A DNA stretch of 64,000 bases from Rhodocyclaceae bacterium (GTDB lineage Bacteria > Pseudomonadota > Gammaproteobacteria > Burkholderiales > Rhodocyclaceae), in contig VMSX01000021.1 of the NCBI GenBank assembly GCA_013791905.1, forward strand, positions 186,001 through 250,000. The letters are read 5' to 3'. Below are positions 25,790 through 36,143 of the stretch, in pieces. The notes below the pieces were generated by a model. It was given only the letters and a program-made list of their open reading frames with translations. It did no database searches and was not told the origin of the DNA. A program made the translations under genes and the position numbers. Position 1 is the stretch's first letter, and the number at the start of each line of letters is the position of its first letter.

Positions 25790-26266
25790 CTACTTCTTGG
25801 CACTCTCGAGCCGCCGGAGTAGTAGCGATGCGAGGCTCAAGTGATCCAAGCATTCCGTCGGAGACTCTCTCACCCCAAATTCGTGTCCCCTAGGATTTCG
25901 AATTGCCATCACAGAGCCTGAGAAGATGAACTTGTAGCCTTCCTGTTCGTCCTTTTCGCTGGTCGATGTCATATTGGTAAGCCGAATTAGCGGTGATTGC
26001 TCGCTAAATGCCTTCATCATCAGCTTTACACCTGATTCGGAAAGCTTGGCCATTGCTGAAACTTCCTTGTCGAGCAGTTTGTATGCCTCAAACGTCGCAA
26101 GAGCATAGTGCCCATCATCGAACAGTTTTTTGGAGATATTTTGAAGTCTCGTATGGATGTTTCTATCATCGAATGGATGCGACCCGCCTGCTGGCTCCGA
26201 ACGAGCTTCCGTAACTGATCGCGCCCGTCGAACAACCAGTTCGAACTGTTGCAGCGAATTAGCCAC
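25790..26266 (-). CDS. TIGR02391 (Ymh-type) family protein, cassette gene
   Basis: 158 codons from a GTG at 26266 preceded by AAGGAG; it overlaps the stop of the DUF5343 gene by 8 bases (GTGGCTAA), so the two are coupled. The family pattern is clear: SKKLFDDGHYALATFEAYKLL, GVKLMMKAFSEQSPLIRL, DEQEGYKFIFSGSVMAIRNPRGHE and LASLLLRRLE. Proteins of this family are found near defence genes and resemble the C-terminal part of abortive-infection proteins, but the activity is unknown. The stop is 7 bp from the attC R'' box. Confidence 0.8.
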   Translation of the reverse strand: MANSLQQFELVVRRARSVTEARSEPAGGSHPFDDRNIHTRLQNISKKLFDDGHYALATFEAYKLLDKEVSAMAKLSESGVKLMMKAFSEQSPLIRLTNMTSTSEKDEQEGYKFIFSGSVMAIRNPRGHEFGVRESPTECLDHLSLASLLLRRLESAKK

Positions 26267-26939
26267 CTAAGAGGTTCTCCTTGATGCTCTTAAAGATGTT
26301 GTCGTATGTCTCTTTGGTTCCATCTGCTGGGAGGTTTATCTCAACACGGACAGTTAATCCGAATCCAGTACCTTCGTTGTGATTTTGGTGAGTACCTGCT
26401 GCCGGATGGGGGGGTGATTGTGCTGGCGGCTGAGCTTTCTTTGCCGCAACTGCTTTCGCGGCCTTTGGAGCAGCTACTGCCTTCGCCACTTTCTTAGACT
26501 TGGGTTCTGGTATATCTCCATGACCAGACAATCCGGCAAGTACCTTGAACGTAGCGGCTTGGCGCCCGCCTATGATTGCACTCGTCTGGTCGCTTTGCCG
26601 GAAGAAAGTAATTAACTCGTCGCTATCGAGATTCCACGCGTCGTTTCCGTGTAGTTCGAAAAGCGATGAATAAGCTTTCTGAACCAGCGCCCCAAACTTC
26701 TCCGCGAAGTCTTCATCCTTGTGGTGAGAGAACGCCTTTGCAGCTTCTGGCGTTCTTTTCCCTTCAGAGTCGATTACCCCAACAAACTGAAGCACACCAA
26801 TCACGTAGCTTTCGTTGTTCGGGGCAAGCCCCAGCTTCTTTACCGTCTCTGAAGAAATGGTGCTCGGAAACGACTTTCGAAGTTGAGTCACCATCTGGGC
26901 GACGTTGCCGGCTCCAGAAATGTATGGATGCGTTGCCAT
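26259..26939 (-). CDS. DUF5343 family protein, cassette gene
   Basis: 226 codons. The N-terminal ~140 residues (YISGAGNVAQMVTQLRKSFP, YVIGVLQFVGVIDSEGKRT, WNLDSDELITFF) look like a pair of winged-helix-like units as in DUF5343. A lysine/alanine/proline-rich linker follows (KKVAKAVAAPKAAKAVAAKK, about 150-170). The last ~45 residues (GLTVRVEINLPADGTKETYDNIFKSI) form a separate small domain. It is first in cassette 1, 36 bases from attI, with a GGGGG ribosome site. DUF5343 with TIGR02391 suggests a two-protein system, perhaps antiviral. Confidence 0.75.
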   Translation of the reverse strand: MATHPYISGAGNVAQMVTQLRKSFPSTISSETVKKLGLAPNNESYVIGVLQFVGVIDSEGKRTPEAAKAFSHHKDEDFAEKFGALVQKAYSSLFELHGNDAWNLDSDELITFFRQSDQTSAIIGGRQAATFKVLAGLSGHGDIPEPKSKKVAKAVAAPKAAKAVAAKKAQPPAQSPPHPAAGTHQNHNEGTGFGLTVRVEINLPADGTKETYDNIFKSIKENLLGG

Positions 26940-26974
26940 TTCAATCCCCCTTGGTGATAGACGATGCTAAGTAG

Positions 26975-27094
26975 GTATAACGTTAATTAGATTTAAAAAG
27001 CGAAAGTAAACAGTTTATTGGACTGACCAGTATTGTCGACACAACATGCAATGTATTGTTATCATGCAAACTATTGTTACTCGCATACGATGTC
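26975..27094. other. attI: attI region between cassette 1 and intI
   Basis: The insertion point is at the minus-strand core GTTATAC (26981-26975), next to the start of cassette 1. The AT-rich stretch to the intI start at 27095 should hold the integrase-binding boxes and promoters for intI and for the cassettes. I see no perfect CTGT-N8-ACAG LexA site. Confidence 0.7.
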
Positions 27095-28102
27095 ATGTCC
27101 AATAATCCGGAATTGCATGCAAAGTATGACGTTGCCGCCGAAGCACCCAAATTGCTGGATCGGGTGCGCCACCGCTTGAGGCTCAAGCACTACAGCCTGC
27201 GTACTGAAACGGCATATGTGGGATGGATTAAACGCTACATTCTTTTCCATGGCAAGCGCCATCCGGTGGATATGGGCAAGGCCGAAGCAGAGGCTTTTTT
27301 GACCAGTCTGGCGGTGGAGCGCAATGTCAGTGCATCCACGCAGAGCCAGGCACTGGCCGCCTTGTTGTTTCTCTATCGTGAGGTGCTGGCGCTTGAATTG
27401 CCCTGGCTCGACGATGTTACGCGGGCCAATAAGCCGGTGCGGCTGCCTACTGTCCTGACGCGTGAGGAAACACTCGCTTTGCTGGAGGGGATCGAGAAAG
27501 CTGAACTGCATTTGATCGTCAGCCTGCTTTACGGGAGTGGCTTGCGTCTCCTCGAGGGGCTGCGCTTGCGGGTGAAAGATGTCGAGTTGGCACGCAACGA
27601 GATCGTCGTGCGCGAGGGCAAGGCTGGCAAAGACCGGGTCACCATGATTCCTCTGCAGCTTGTCGAGCCTTTGCGCGCGCAGATAGCGCGAACCAAGGCG
27701 GTGCATGAGTCGGATCTGGCGCGCGGCAAGGGGGAGGTCTGGCTGCCCGATGCGCTGGCCGTCAAATATCCCAATGCTGCGCGTGCCCTGGGCTGGCAGT
27801 ATGTTTTCCCTGCCGCCGGGTTTTCAACCGATCCCCGCTCCGGTGCGGTTCGTCGCCATCACGTCGATGAAAAGCGCGTGCAGCGTGCCGTCAAGCAGGC
27901 GGCGGCGCGAGCGGGTATCGTCAAGCCGGTGTCGCCGCATACGCTGCGTCATTCATTCGCCACGCATCTGCTCGAAAGTGGCTACGACATCCGCACTGTG
28001 CAGGAGCTGCTGGGGCACTCGGATGTCTCGACCACCATGATCTATACGCACGTGTTGAATAAAGGCGGGCATGGGGTGATCAGCCCGCTCGACAGACTAT
28101 GA
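27095..28102 (+). CDS. intI: Integron integrase IntI
   Basis: 335 codons from the ATG at 27095; a TTG 39 bases earlier is possible but the shorter form fits the family. The tyrosine-recombinase residues are in place: Arg in [11 protein letters not shown], HxxR in [11 protein letters not shown], and the [14 protein letters not shown] end with the catalytic Tyr. The IntI-specific extra domain between the catalytic motifs is present ([23 protein letters not shown] then RRHHVDE). IntI recombines attI with attC, and one attC with another. No truncation is seen, so it may be active. Confidence 0.95.
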   Translation: MSNNPELHAKYDVAAEAPKLLDRVRHRLRLKHYSLRTETAYVGWIKRYILFHGKRHPVDMGKAEAEAFLTSLAVERNVSASTQSQALAALLFLYREVLALELPWLDDVTRANKPVRLPTVLTREETLALLEGIEKAELHLIVSLLYGSGLRLLEGLRLRVKDVELARNEIVVREGKAGKDRVTMIPLQLVEPLRAQIARTKAVHESDLARGKGEVWLPDALAVKYPNAARALGWQYVFPAAGFSTDPRSGAVRRHHVDEKRVQRAVKQAAARAGIVKPVSPHTLRHSFATHLLESGYDIRTVQELLGHSDVSTTMIYTHVLNKGGHGVISPLDRL

Positions 28103-28139
28103 AAAAATGGCATGGCCGTCCGGGACTCTCCGGCGTGAA

Positions 28140-28165
28140 GCAAAAGTCGGCGCTGGCAGGGCGGC
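28140..28165 (-). repeat. Dispersed 26 bp repeat, copy beyond intI
   Basis: 24 of 26 bases match on the minus strand. It lies 38 bp after the intI stop and 41 bp before the TauE start. With the split copy at 24918-24967 it brackets the integron. Confidence 0.7.
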
Positions 28166-28205
28166 GTCCAGTCTGCTTCATCATTGATATGGGGTGCCCG
28201 ACATC

Positions 28206-28979
28206 ATGGTGATCGACAGTATCTGGCTGGCCCTGTTGCTGGCGGCGGCGTTTGCCGGCTTTGTCGATGCCGTTGCCGGGGGTGGCGGACTGATCCAGGT
28301 ACCGGCGCTTTTGGCCGGCTTCCCGCGCGAGGCACCGGCGACCTTGTTCGGCACCAACAAGATTGCCTCGATCTTCGGCACCTTGAATGCCGCGCGGCGC
28401 TACCTGCGCGAGGTAAAGATTCACTGGGCAATCATTCTGCCGGCAGCACTCACGGCGTTTGCCTTCTCGTTTCTCGGCGCCGGGGCGGTTACCCTGATGC
28501 CCAAGGAGGTGTTGCGGCCGCTAGTGCTGGTGTTGCTGGTTGCCGTGGCTGCCTATACCCTGACGCAACCGGACTTCGGCAAACATGAAAAGGTTTCGCA
28601 CGTTCCGGCGCATCGGATGCGCTGGGTGGCGATTGCGGTGGGCGCCTTGCTGGGGTTTTATGATGGTTTCTTCGGCCCCGGCGCGGGCAGCTTCATGATC
28701 TTTGCTTTCGTGCGCCTGTTCGGCATGGACTTTTTGCGAGCCTCTGCTTCCGCCAAGATCGTCAATGCAGCCACCAATGCCGGAGCGCTGCTGCTGTTTG
28801 CGCCGACCGGCCATGTGTTGTGGGCGCTTGGCCTGGGCATGGCGGTGTGCAATATTGCTGGCGCACAGTTCGGTGCACGCATGGCGATTCGACATGGCAG
28901 CGGCTTTGTCCGTGTGGTGTTCCTAACCATGACTACCCTGCTGATTGCCAAGATCGGCTGGGATACTTTCATGCGCTAG
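28206..28979 (+). CDS. TauE/SafE family sulfite or sulfonate exporter
   Basis: About 257 codons from the ATG at 28206; a GTG at 28194 is possible. Roughly eight hydrophobic helices, with GFVDAVAGGGGLIQVPALL and GALLGFYDGFFGPGAGSF, the paired glycine-rich motifs of the family. Family members move organosulfur compounds, sulfite or other anions across the inner membrane. No sulfur genes adjoin it, so the substrate is open. It is the first gene past the integron. Confidence 0.9.
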   Translation: MVIDSIWLALLLAAAFAGFVDAVAGGGGLIQVPALLAGFPREAPATLFGTNKIASIFGTLNAARRYLREVKIHWAIILPAALTAFAFSFLGAGAVTLMPKEVLRPLVLVLLVAVAAYTLTQPDFGKHEKVSHVPAHRMRWVAIAVGALLGFYDGFFGPGAGSFMIFAFVRLFGMDFLRASASAKIVNAATNAGALLLFAPTGHVLWALGLGMAVCNIAGAQFGARMAIRHGSGFVRVVFLTMTTLLIAKIGWDTFMR

Positions 28980-29004
28980 TCGCGGGCTCACCAAGCGCCG
29001 GCGT

Positions 29005-29020
29005 TGTTTCACGTGAAACT
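29005..29020. promoter_or_regulatory. parS: parS site 1
   Basis: TGTTTCACGTGAAACT matches the parS consensus TGTTTCACGTGAAACA at 15 of 16 bases. It lies 2.7 to 3.5 kb from parA/parB and is a likely loading point for ParB. Confidence 0.93.
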
Positions 29021-29076
29021 TTTCGGCTGTCGTTTGGCAATTCCATGATCAGGCTGATGGCCATTTAACTGGTCGA

Positions 29077-29092
29077 AGTTTCACGTGAAACA
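29077..29092. promoter_or_regulatory. parS: parS site 2
   Basis: AGTTTCACGTGAAACA matches the parS consensus at 15 of 16 bases. It lies 72 bp, about seven helical turns, from parS site 1, in the gap just before mnmG. Confidence 0.93.
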
Positions 29093-29178
29093 GTATCGGG
29101 GTTGGCGATGCTGAGGTCGCAGCGTATCATTGCGCCTCTTTTGGTTGCTCAGCCCACCCTACTCCACCATTCAGTCGC

Positions 29179-31101
29179 ATGCTTTATCCAGCCAGATTTG
29201 ACGTAATTGTTATTGGTGGCGGCCATGCCGGCACCGAAGCGGCGCTGGCGGCGGCGCGCAGCGGCGCGCGCACGCTGCTGCTGACGCACAACATCGAAAC
29301 CCTTGGGGCGATGTCATGCAATCCGTCCATCGGCGGCATTGGCAAGGGCCATCTGGTCAAGGAGGTCGATGCGCTGGGTGGCGCCATGGCTGCGGCTACC
29401 GATGTGGCCGGCATCCAGTTTCGCATCCTGAATGCCTCGAAGGGTCCGGCGGTGCGTGCCACCCGGGCACAGGCCGACCGCTCGCTGTATCGGCAGGCCA
29501 TCCGCCAGATGCTGGAAAACCAGCCGAACCTGACGCTGTTCCAGCAAGCGGCCGACGACATCACGATGGTTGGCGACCGGGTGACCGGAGTGGTGACGCA
29601 ACTGGGTGTGCGCTTCGAGACGGCGACGGTAGTTCTGACGGCCGGAACATTTTTGAACGGACTGGTGCATGTCGGGCTGGAAAGCTACCGGGCCGGCCGC
29701 TTTGGCGATCCGCCCTCGCTCTCGCTGGCGGCGCGTCTGCGTGAGCTGAAATTGCCGGTCGGGCGGCTCAAGACCGGCACGCCGCCGCGCCTCGATGGCA
29801 AGACCATCGACTTTGCGGCGATGCAGGAACAGCCGGGCGACTCGCCGGTGCCGGTGTTTTCCTTCCTCGGCAAGGCGGCGCAGCACCCGCACCAGGTGCC
29901 GTGCTGGATCACCCACAGCAATGCGCGCACCCACGACATCATTCGTGGCGGACTGGATCGTTCGCCGATGTTCACCGGTGTCATCGAAGGTATCGGGCCG
30001 CGTTACTGCCCGTCCATCGAGGACAAGATTCATCGTTTCGCCGGCAAGGACAGTCACCAGATCTTCCTCGAACCCGAGGGGCTGGACACTCACGAAATCT
30101 ATCCGCAAGGGATTTCGACCAGCCTGCCTTTTGACGTCCAGCTCGCTCTGGTGCGCTCGATTCGCGGTTTGGAAAACGCCCACATCACCCGTCCCGGTTA
30201 CGCCATCGAATACGACTATTTCGACCCGCGCGGGCTCAAGACATCGCTGGAAACGCAGGCGATTCACGGCCTGTTCTTCGCCGGCCAGATCAATGGCACC
30301 ACGGGCTATGAAGAGGCAGCGGCGCAGGGGCTGCTGGCGGGCATCAATGCCGCGCTACAGGCCGATGGCGAGGAAGCCTGGTGGCCGCGTCGCGACGAGG
30401 CCTATCTGGGCGTGCTGGTCGATGACTTGGTTACGCGCGGCGTGACCGAGCCTTACCGCATGTTCACTAGTCGGGCCGAGTACCGCCTGAGCCTGCGTGA
30501 GGACAATGCTGACTTGCGTCTGACGGAGGCCGGTCGCCGCCTTGGGCTGGTTGATGATGTGCGTTGGGATGCCTTCAATCGCAAACGTGACGCCATTGCT
30601 GCCGAGGCCGAGCGGCTGAAGCGCACGGCGATCAATCTGGACGCGCTGCCGGTGCGCGAGATCGAGCGGGTGCTGGGCAAGGCTGCGGAGGATGAAGGCG
30701 GCGTGGCAGTGCCGGCTAAGCGTGGTGGCCGGCGCCAGTATTCCCTGTTCGATCTGCTAAGGCGTCCGGCGGTCAGCTACGCCGAGCTGATGAGTTTGCC
30801 TGGTGCGGGAGAGCCGGTCGGCGCCGATGATGTCATCGAGCAGGTGGAGATTCAGGCCAAGTATCAGGGCTACATCGAGCGGCAGAAAGAGGATGTGGCG
30901 AAAATGGCAGCACAGGAAGATGCGCCGTTTCCCGTTGATTTTGATTATGCCGCCGTGCCTGGCCTGTCGCATGAGGTGCGGCAGAAACTCGCGCAGCAGC
31001 GACCGCAAACCGTCGGGCAGGCGAGCCGCATGCAGGGCGTGACGCCGGCGGCGATTTCGATTCTGCTGGTGCATCTGAAGAAACTGCGGGGGCGTGGATG
31101 A
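29179..31101 (+). CDS. mnmG: tRNA uridine-5-carboxymethylaminomethyl modification enzyme MnmG
   Basis: 640 codons. The FAD-binding motif [19 protein letters not shown] is at residues about 11-29. The MnmG motifs [27 protein letters not shown] and [14 protein letters not shown] are present, and the C-terminal helical domain begins near 560. With MnmE it modifies wobble uridine 34 of several tRNAs. Its stop overlaps the start of rsmG (ATGA at 31098-31101). Confidence 0.98.
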   Translation: MLYPARFDVIVIGGGHAGTEAALAAARSGARTLLLTHNIETLGAMSCNPSIGGIGKGHLVKEVDALGGAMAAATDVAGIQFRILNASKGPAVRATRAQADRSLYRQAIRQMLENQPNLTLFQQAADDITMVGDRVTGVVTQLGVRFETATVVLTAGTFLNGLVHVGLESYRAGRFGDPPSLSLAARLRELKLPVGRLKTGTPPRLDGKTIDFAAMQEQPGDSPVPVFSFLGKAAQHPHQVPCWITHSNARTHDIIRGGLDRSPMFTGVIEGIGPRYCPSIEDKIHRFAGKDSHQIFLEPEGLDTHEIYPQGISTSLPFDVQLALVRSIRGLENAHITRPGYAIEYDYFDPRGLKTSLETQAIHGLFFAGQINGTTGYEEAAAQGLLAGINAALQADGEEAWWPRRDEAYLGVLVDDLVTRGVTEPYRMFTSRAEYRLSLREDNADLRLTEAGRRLGLVDDVRWDAFNRKRDAIAAEAERLKRTAINLDALPVREIERVLGKAAEDEGGVAVPAKRGGRRQYSLFDLLRRPAVSYAELMSLPGAGEPVGADDVIEQVEIQAKYQGYIERQKEDVAKMAAQEDAPFPVDFDYAAVPGLSHEVRQKLAQQRPQTVGQASRMQGVTPAAISILLVHLKKLRGRG

Positions 31102-31730
31102 CGCTGTCCGACGGCATTACAGAACTAGGGCTGACACTGCCTGCGGGGGCGGTTGAACAGCTCACTGCCTATCTGGCGTTGCTGGTCAAATGGAACAAGG
31201 TTTATAACCTGACGGCAATTCGCGATCCTGAAGAAATGGTGACGCACCATCTGCTTGATTCTTTGGTGATTCTTGAGAAACTACAAAAGTCGGCGCTGGT
31301 GGGACGGCGCGAAAGCGGTGAGGCCTTCACTCTGGCCGATGTCGGCAGCGGCGCCGGGTTGCCGGGGTTGGTTCTGGCGATTGCCCGGCCCGACTGGTCG
31401 ATCACTTCAATCGAATCCGTGGACAAAAAAGCAGCTTTCCAGCGCCAGGTGAAAATCGAATTGGGTTTGGCTAATGTGAGCATTCACTGCGGCCGCGTCG
31501 AAGATGTAAATGAGACATTCGCTGCGGTGATTTCGCGCGCCTTCGCCAGTTTGGGTGATTTTGTCCGGCTGGCCGGACACCTGTCACCCTGTCTCTGGGC
31601 GATGAAGGGCGCGTATCCTGCGGACGAAATCACGGCCTTGCCCACGGGTTGGCGTATGTCTGCCAGTCATGAATTGAAGGTGCCCGGTCTGAACGCCGAG
31701 CGTCATTTGCTGCAACTGGAGAAAACCTGA
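31098..31730 (+). CDS. rsmG: 16S rRNA (guanine527-N7)-methyltransferase RsmG
   Basis: 210 codons. [20 protein letters not shown], the SAM motif [20 protein letters not shown] and [10 protein letters not shown] identify RsmG (GidB), which methylates G527 of 16S rRNA. Before the SAM motif there is a stretch [19 protein letters not shown] at about 58-76 that ordinary RsmG proteins lack; it contains a copy of the 26 bp repeat, read as K-S-A-L-V-G-R-R. It overlaps mnmG by 4 bases and is followed by parA after 1 bp. Confidence 0.97.
   Translation: MTLSDGITELGLTLPAGAVEQLTAYLALLVKWNKVYNLTAIRDPEEMVTHHLLDSLVILEKLQKSALVGRRESGEAFTLADVGSGAGLPGLVLAIARPDWSITSIESVDKKAAFQRQVKIELGLANVSIHCGRVEDVNETFAAVISRAFASLGDFVRLAGHLSPCLWAMKGAYPADEITALPTGWRMSASHELKVPGLNAERHLLQLEKT
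31283..31308 (-). repeat. Dispersed 26 bp repeat, copy inside rsmG
   Basis: 24 of 26 bases match on the minus strand. It is in frame in rsmG, in the loop before the SAM motif, and adds residues that other RsmG proteins lack. Confidence 0.75.
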
Positions 31731-31731
31731 A

Positions 31732-32541
31732 ATGCATATTTTTGCAATTGCCAACCAGAAGGGCGGCGTCGGCAAGACCACCACGGCGGTCAATCTGGCC
31801 GCCGCGCTGGCCCAGGCCGGCCAGCGTACGCTGCTGGTCGATCTCGACCCGCAGGGCAACGCCACCATGGGCAGCGGCATCGACAAGCGCGGCCTGACGC
31901 GCTCGGTCTATCAGTTGCTGGTCGGCCTGCAGTCGCTGGCCGAGGTGCGCGTGACTTCGCCGGCCGCCGCGTTCGACGTGTTGCCCGCCAACCGCGACCT
32001 GGCCGGGGCCGAGGTCGAGCTGGTCGATCTGGATTTGCGCGAGATGCGCCTCAAGGCGGCCCTGCGCGACCATCACGACGAGTACGACTTCGTGTTGATC
32101 GATTGTCCGCCATCGTTGTCGATGCTGACCCTGAACGGCCTGTGCGCCGCGCACGGGGTCATCATCCCGATGCAGTGCGAGTACTACGCGCTGGAGGGGC
32201 TCTCCGACCTGGTGAACACCATCAAGAAGGTGCATGCCAACCTCAACCGCGACCTGAAGATCATCGGCCTGCTGCGGGTGATGTTCGACCCGCGCTCGAC
32301 GCTGTCGAACCAGGTCTCGGCGCAGCTGGAGCAGCATTTCGGCGACAAGGTGTTCAAGACGATGGTGCCGCGCAATGTGCGGCTGGCCGAGGCGCCGAGC
32401 TATGGCATACCAGGCGTGTTGTTCGACAAGGCGGCGAAGGGGGCGCAGGCCTATCTGGCCTTTGCGCAGGAAATGATAGAACGCGCCAAGAGCTGGGAAA
32501 GCGCGGAAGCAACAACAAAAGGGGAGAGCAGCGCATCATGA
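31732..32541 (+). CDS. parA: Chromosome-partitioning ATPase ParA
   Basis: 269 codons. The deviant Walker motif QKGGVGKTTTAVNLAAALA is at about 9-27, with LLVDLDPQGNAT and LIDCPPSLSMLTLN. ParA forms ATP-dependent patterns on the nucleoid that move ParB-parS complexes. The last ~15 residues (from ESAEATTKGESS) are unstructured. Its stop overlaps the parB start by 4 bases (ATGA at 32538-32541). Confidence 0.97.
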   Translation: MHIFAIANQKGGVGKTTTAVNLAAALAQAGQRTLLVDLDPQGNATMGSGIDKRGLTRSVYQLLVGLQSLAEVRVTSPAAAFDVLPANRDLAGAEVELVDLDLREMRLKAALRDHHDEYDFVLIDCPPSLSMLTLNGLCAAHGVIIPMQCEYYALEGLSDLVNTIKKVHANLNRDLKIIGLLRVMFDPRSTLSNQVSAQLEQHFGDKVFKTMVPRNVRLAEAPSYGIPGVLFDKAAKGAQAYLAFAQEMIERAKSWESAEATTKGESSAS

Positions 32542-33389
32542 TGCAACGGAAAAAGGGACTGGGCCGCGGACTGGAAGCGCTGCTTTCCGGCAACGATGGC
32601 GAAACTGAGGCGCATCGTCAGGCAACCCTGCCGGTCGGTGACCTGCAGCCGGGTAAATATCAGCCGCGCACGCGCATGGATCCGGGCTCGCTGGAAGACC
32701 TCGCCGCCTCGATCAAGGCGCAGGGCCTGATCCAGCCGATATCGGTGCGTCCGGTCGGCAACGGTCGTTACGAAATTATTGCCGGCGAACGTCGCTGGCG
32801 CTCAGCGCAGATCGCCGGTCTCGCCGAAGTGCCGGTGTTGATTCGCGATATTCCCGACGATGCTGCGCTGGCGATGTCGCTGATCGAGAACATTCAGCGC
32901 GAGGATTTGAATCCGCTTGAAGAGGCCGCCGGCCTGCAGCGATTGATCGACGAATTCAGCATGACGCATCAGCAGGCGGCCGATGCCGTTGGGCGCTCGC
33001 GCTCGGCAGCGACCAATTTGCTGCGTCTCTTGCAGCTCGCCAAGCCGGTGCAGGATCTGCTGATGGCCGGGGATATCGAGATGGGCCACGCCCGCGCGCT
33101 GCTCGCCATAACGAAATCCGAGCAAGGACGGCTGGCGGCCGAGATCGCCGACAAGGGTTATTCGGTGCGTGAAACCGAGCGGCGCGTGGCGCGTGAACTC
33201 AACCCGCCCACACACAAAACAGCGCTGCCCGAGAGGGGCAGTGACCTGGCTCGCCTTGAGGAGGATTTGTCCGACGCGATTGGTGCGACAGTGAAAGTAA
33301 GTGCTAACCGGAAAGGGGCGGGCACACTGAATATACGTTTCGCCAGCCTCGACCAGCTGGATGGCATATTAAAACGTCTGCGTGGCTAA
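32538..33389 (+). CDS. parB: Chromosome-partitioning protein ParB
   Basis: 283 codons from the ATG at 32538. MMQRKKGLGRGLEALLSG is the usual start. The CTPase part has QPRTRMDP, IQPISVRPVGNGRYEIIAGERRWRS (in part), ENIQREDLNPLEEA and the helix-turn-helix MTHQQAADAVGRSRSAATNLLRLL, followed by the C-terminal dimer domain. ParB binds the two parS sites 3.4 kb upstream and spreads from them. Confidence 0.97.
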   Translation: MMQRKKGLGRGLEALLSGNDGETEAHRQATLPVGDLQPGKYQPRTRMDPGSLEDLAASIKAQGLIQPISVRPVGNGRYEIIAGERRWRSAQIAGLAEVPVLIRDIPDDAALAMSLIENIQREDLNPLEEAAGLQRLIDEFSMTHQQAADAVGRSRSAATNLLRLLQLAKPVQDLLMAGDIEMGHARALLAITKSEQGRLAAEIADKGYSVRETERRVARELNPPTHKTALPERGSDLARLEEDLSDAIGATVKVSANRKGAGTLNIRFASLDQLDGILKRLRG

Positions 33390-33584
33390 CGTGCCAATCT
33401 GCGCTGGAATGGCAACGAACAGAATTATGAAGAACGCCATAAAAAGCCTCCATGAACAGACAATTGACTTATCACCCCAATCACTTTAACGTTCGCCACC
33501 TGTGCGGTAGCGCGCATCGCCAGCCGGATGAATCGGTAAGCGAGACGAAAAGAAAAAGGTTCAGAGGAAAGGCTTCCGCGGGGC

Positions 33585-34780
<1,196 letters not shown>

Positions 34781-34825
34781 TTAGTCTGTTCCAATCAATC
34801 CCGTTTTTTCAACCCTCATTTTTAA

Positions 34826-35089
<264 letters not shown>

Positions 35090-35123
35090 GCGGCGCCCTT
35101 TCAGGCCGAGAGGAGCGAGAACC

Positions 35124-35594
35124 GTGAATCTGAACGCAACACTATTCGCACAGTTCGTTGTGTTCTTCATTCTGGCGTGGTTCACGATGAAATTCGTGTG
35201 GCCGCCCATCATGAAGGCACTTGACGAGCGCGCGTCCAAGATCGCCGATGGTCTGGCGGCAGCGGACCGGGCGAAAACCGATCTGGCGCTGGCTGAACGC
35301 CGCGCCACTGACGAGCTGCGCAAGGCGCGCGAGTCGGCCAACGAACTGCGTGGTGGTGCCGAGCGCCAGGGTGCGCAGATCCTCGACGAAGCACGGGCCG
35401 AGGCAAACCGCATCATTGCCGCTGCACGTACCGCTGCCGAAGGTGAGGCCGAGGTTGCCGCACAACGCGCCAGGGAAGCCCTGCGTGACCAAGTGGCTTT
35501 GCTGGCCGTCGCCGGTGCCGAGCAGATTCTCCGCAAGGAGATCAATCCTGCCGCCCACGCCGAGTTGCTCAATCAGCTGAAAGCGGAGCTCTGA
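35124..35594 (+). CDS. atpF: F0F1 ATP synthase subunit b
   Basis: 156 codons from a GTG at 35124 ([10 protein letters not shown]), with AGGAG upstream; an open frame continues further 5' but matches nothing. One N-terminal helix ([19 protein letters not shown]) and a long charged Ala-rich coiled coil form the peripheral stalk. It is 34 bp after atpE and 6 bp before atpH. Confidence 0.97.
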   Translation: MNLNATLFAQFVVFFILAWFTMKFVWPPIMKALDERASKIADGLAAADRAKTDLALAERRATDELRKARESANELRGGAERQGAQILDEARAEANRIIAAARTAAEGEAEVAAQRAREALRDQVALLAVAGAEQILRKEINPAAHAELLNQLKAEL

Positions 35595-35600
35595 TCCGCC

Positions 35601-36134
35601 ATGGCCGAGAACGTCACCGTCGCGCGCCCTTACGCTGAGGCAGCTTTCGAGTTGGCCAAGGCGGCGGGTGCATTGCCTGCCTGGCAAACCGCGCTGGAGC
35701 GCATGGCCGCTGCGGCGGCTGATGAGCAAATGCGTGAGTGCGTGGCTGATCCGCGCGTGTCATCTGACGCCATCACCGAGTTGTTTCTCGGTGTGACCGG
35801 CGAGTTGACTGCGGAGCAGCGCAACTTCGCCAGTGTCCTTGTCGAAAATCGCCGTATTGGGGTGCTGCCGGAAATCAGCATCCTGTTCGGGGAACTCAAG
35901 AATGCTCTTGAAGGCACGCATGACGCAGTGGTCAGTTCGGCTTTTCCGCTGGATGCGACCCAGCTTTCCAAACTCGTAGCCGACCTTGAAGAAAAGCTCG
36001 GCTACAAGATCGAGGCGACCGTCGAACTTGCGCCGGAGCTAATTGGTGGTGTACGCATCGCCCTGGGTGACCAGGTTATCGATGCTTCCGTGCGTGGCAA
36101 ATTAAATGCCATGGCGGTTTCGCTCAAGAACTAG
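35601..36134 (+). CDS. atpH: F0F1 ATP synthase subunit delta
   Basis: 177 codons. VARPYAEAAFELAKAAG at the start and GGVRIALGDQVIDASVRGKL at the end are family marks. The subunit ties the b dimer to the top of F1. Nine bases separate it from atpA. Confidence 0.97.
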   Translation: MAENVTVARPYAEAAFELAKAAGALPAWQTALERMAAAAADEQMRECVADPRVSSDAITELFLGVTGELTAEQRNFASVLVENRRIGVLPEISILFGELKNALEGTHDAVVSSAFPLDATQLSKLVADLEEKLGYKIEATVELAPELIGGVRIALGDQVIDASVRGKLNAMAVSLKN

Positions 36135-36143
36135 GAGTTTTCC

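Larger units (their letters stand above)
25061..28102. mobile_element. Chromosomal integron: intI, attI and two gene cassettes
   Basis: An intact tyrosine recombinase of the IntI type (27095-28102, plus strand) diverges from an attI region at about 26975-27094 and a cassette array read on the minus strand. Each cassette ends in a recognisable attC (25718-25789 and 25061-25123) whose R'' box is the reverse complement of the cassette's own first bases: GTATAAC against GTTATAC for cassette 1, GCCTAAC against GTTAGGC for cassette 2. This pairing is what integron chemistry predicts. The cassette DNA is less GC-rich than its neighbours. The unit is bracketed by same-orientation copies of the 26 bp repeat. 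Confidence 0.92.

Noticed and set aside
26990-27094. LexA/SOS box before intI
   Set aside because: ACAG and CTG half-sites are present but none is in the CTGT-N8-ACAG arrangement; SOS control cannot be claimed.
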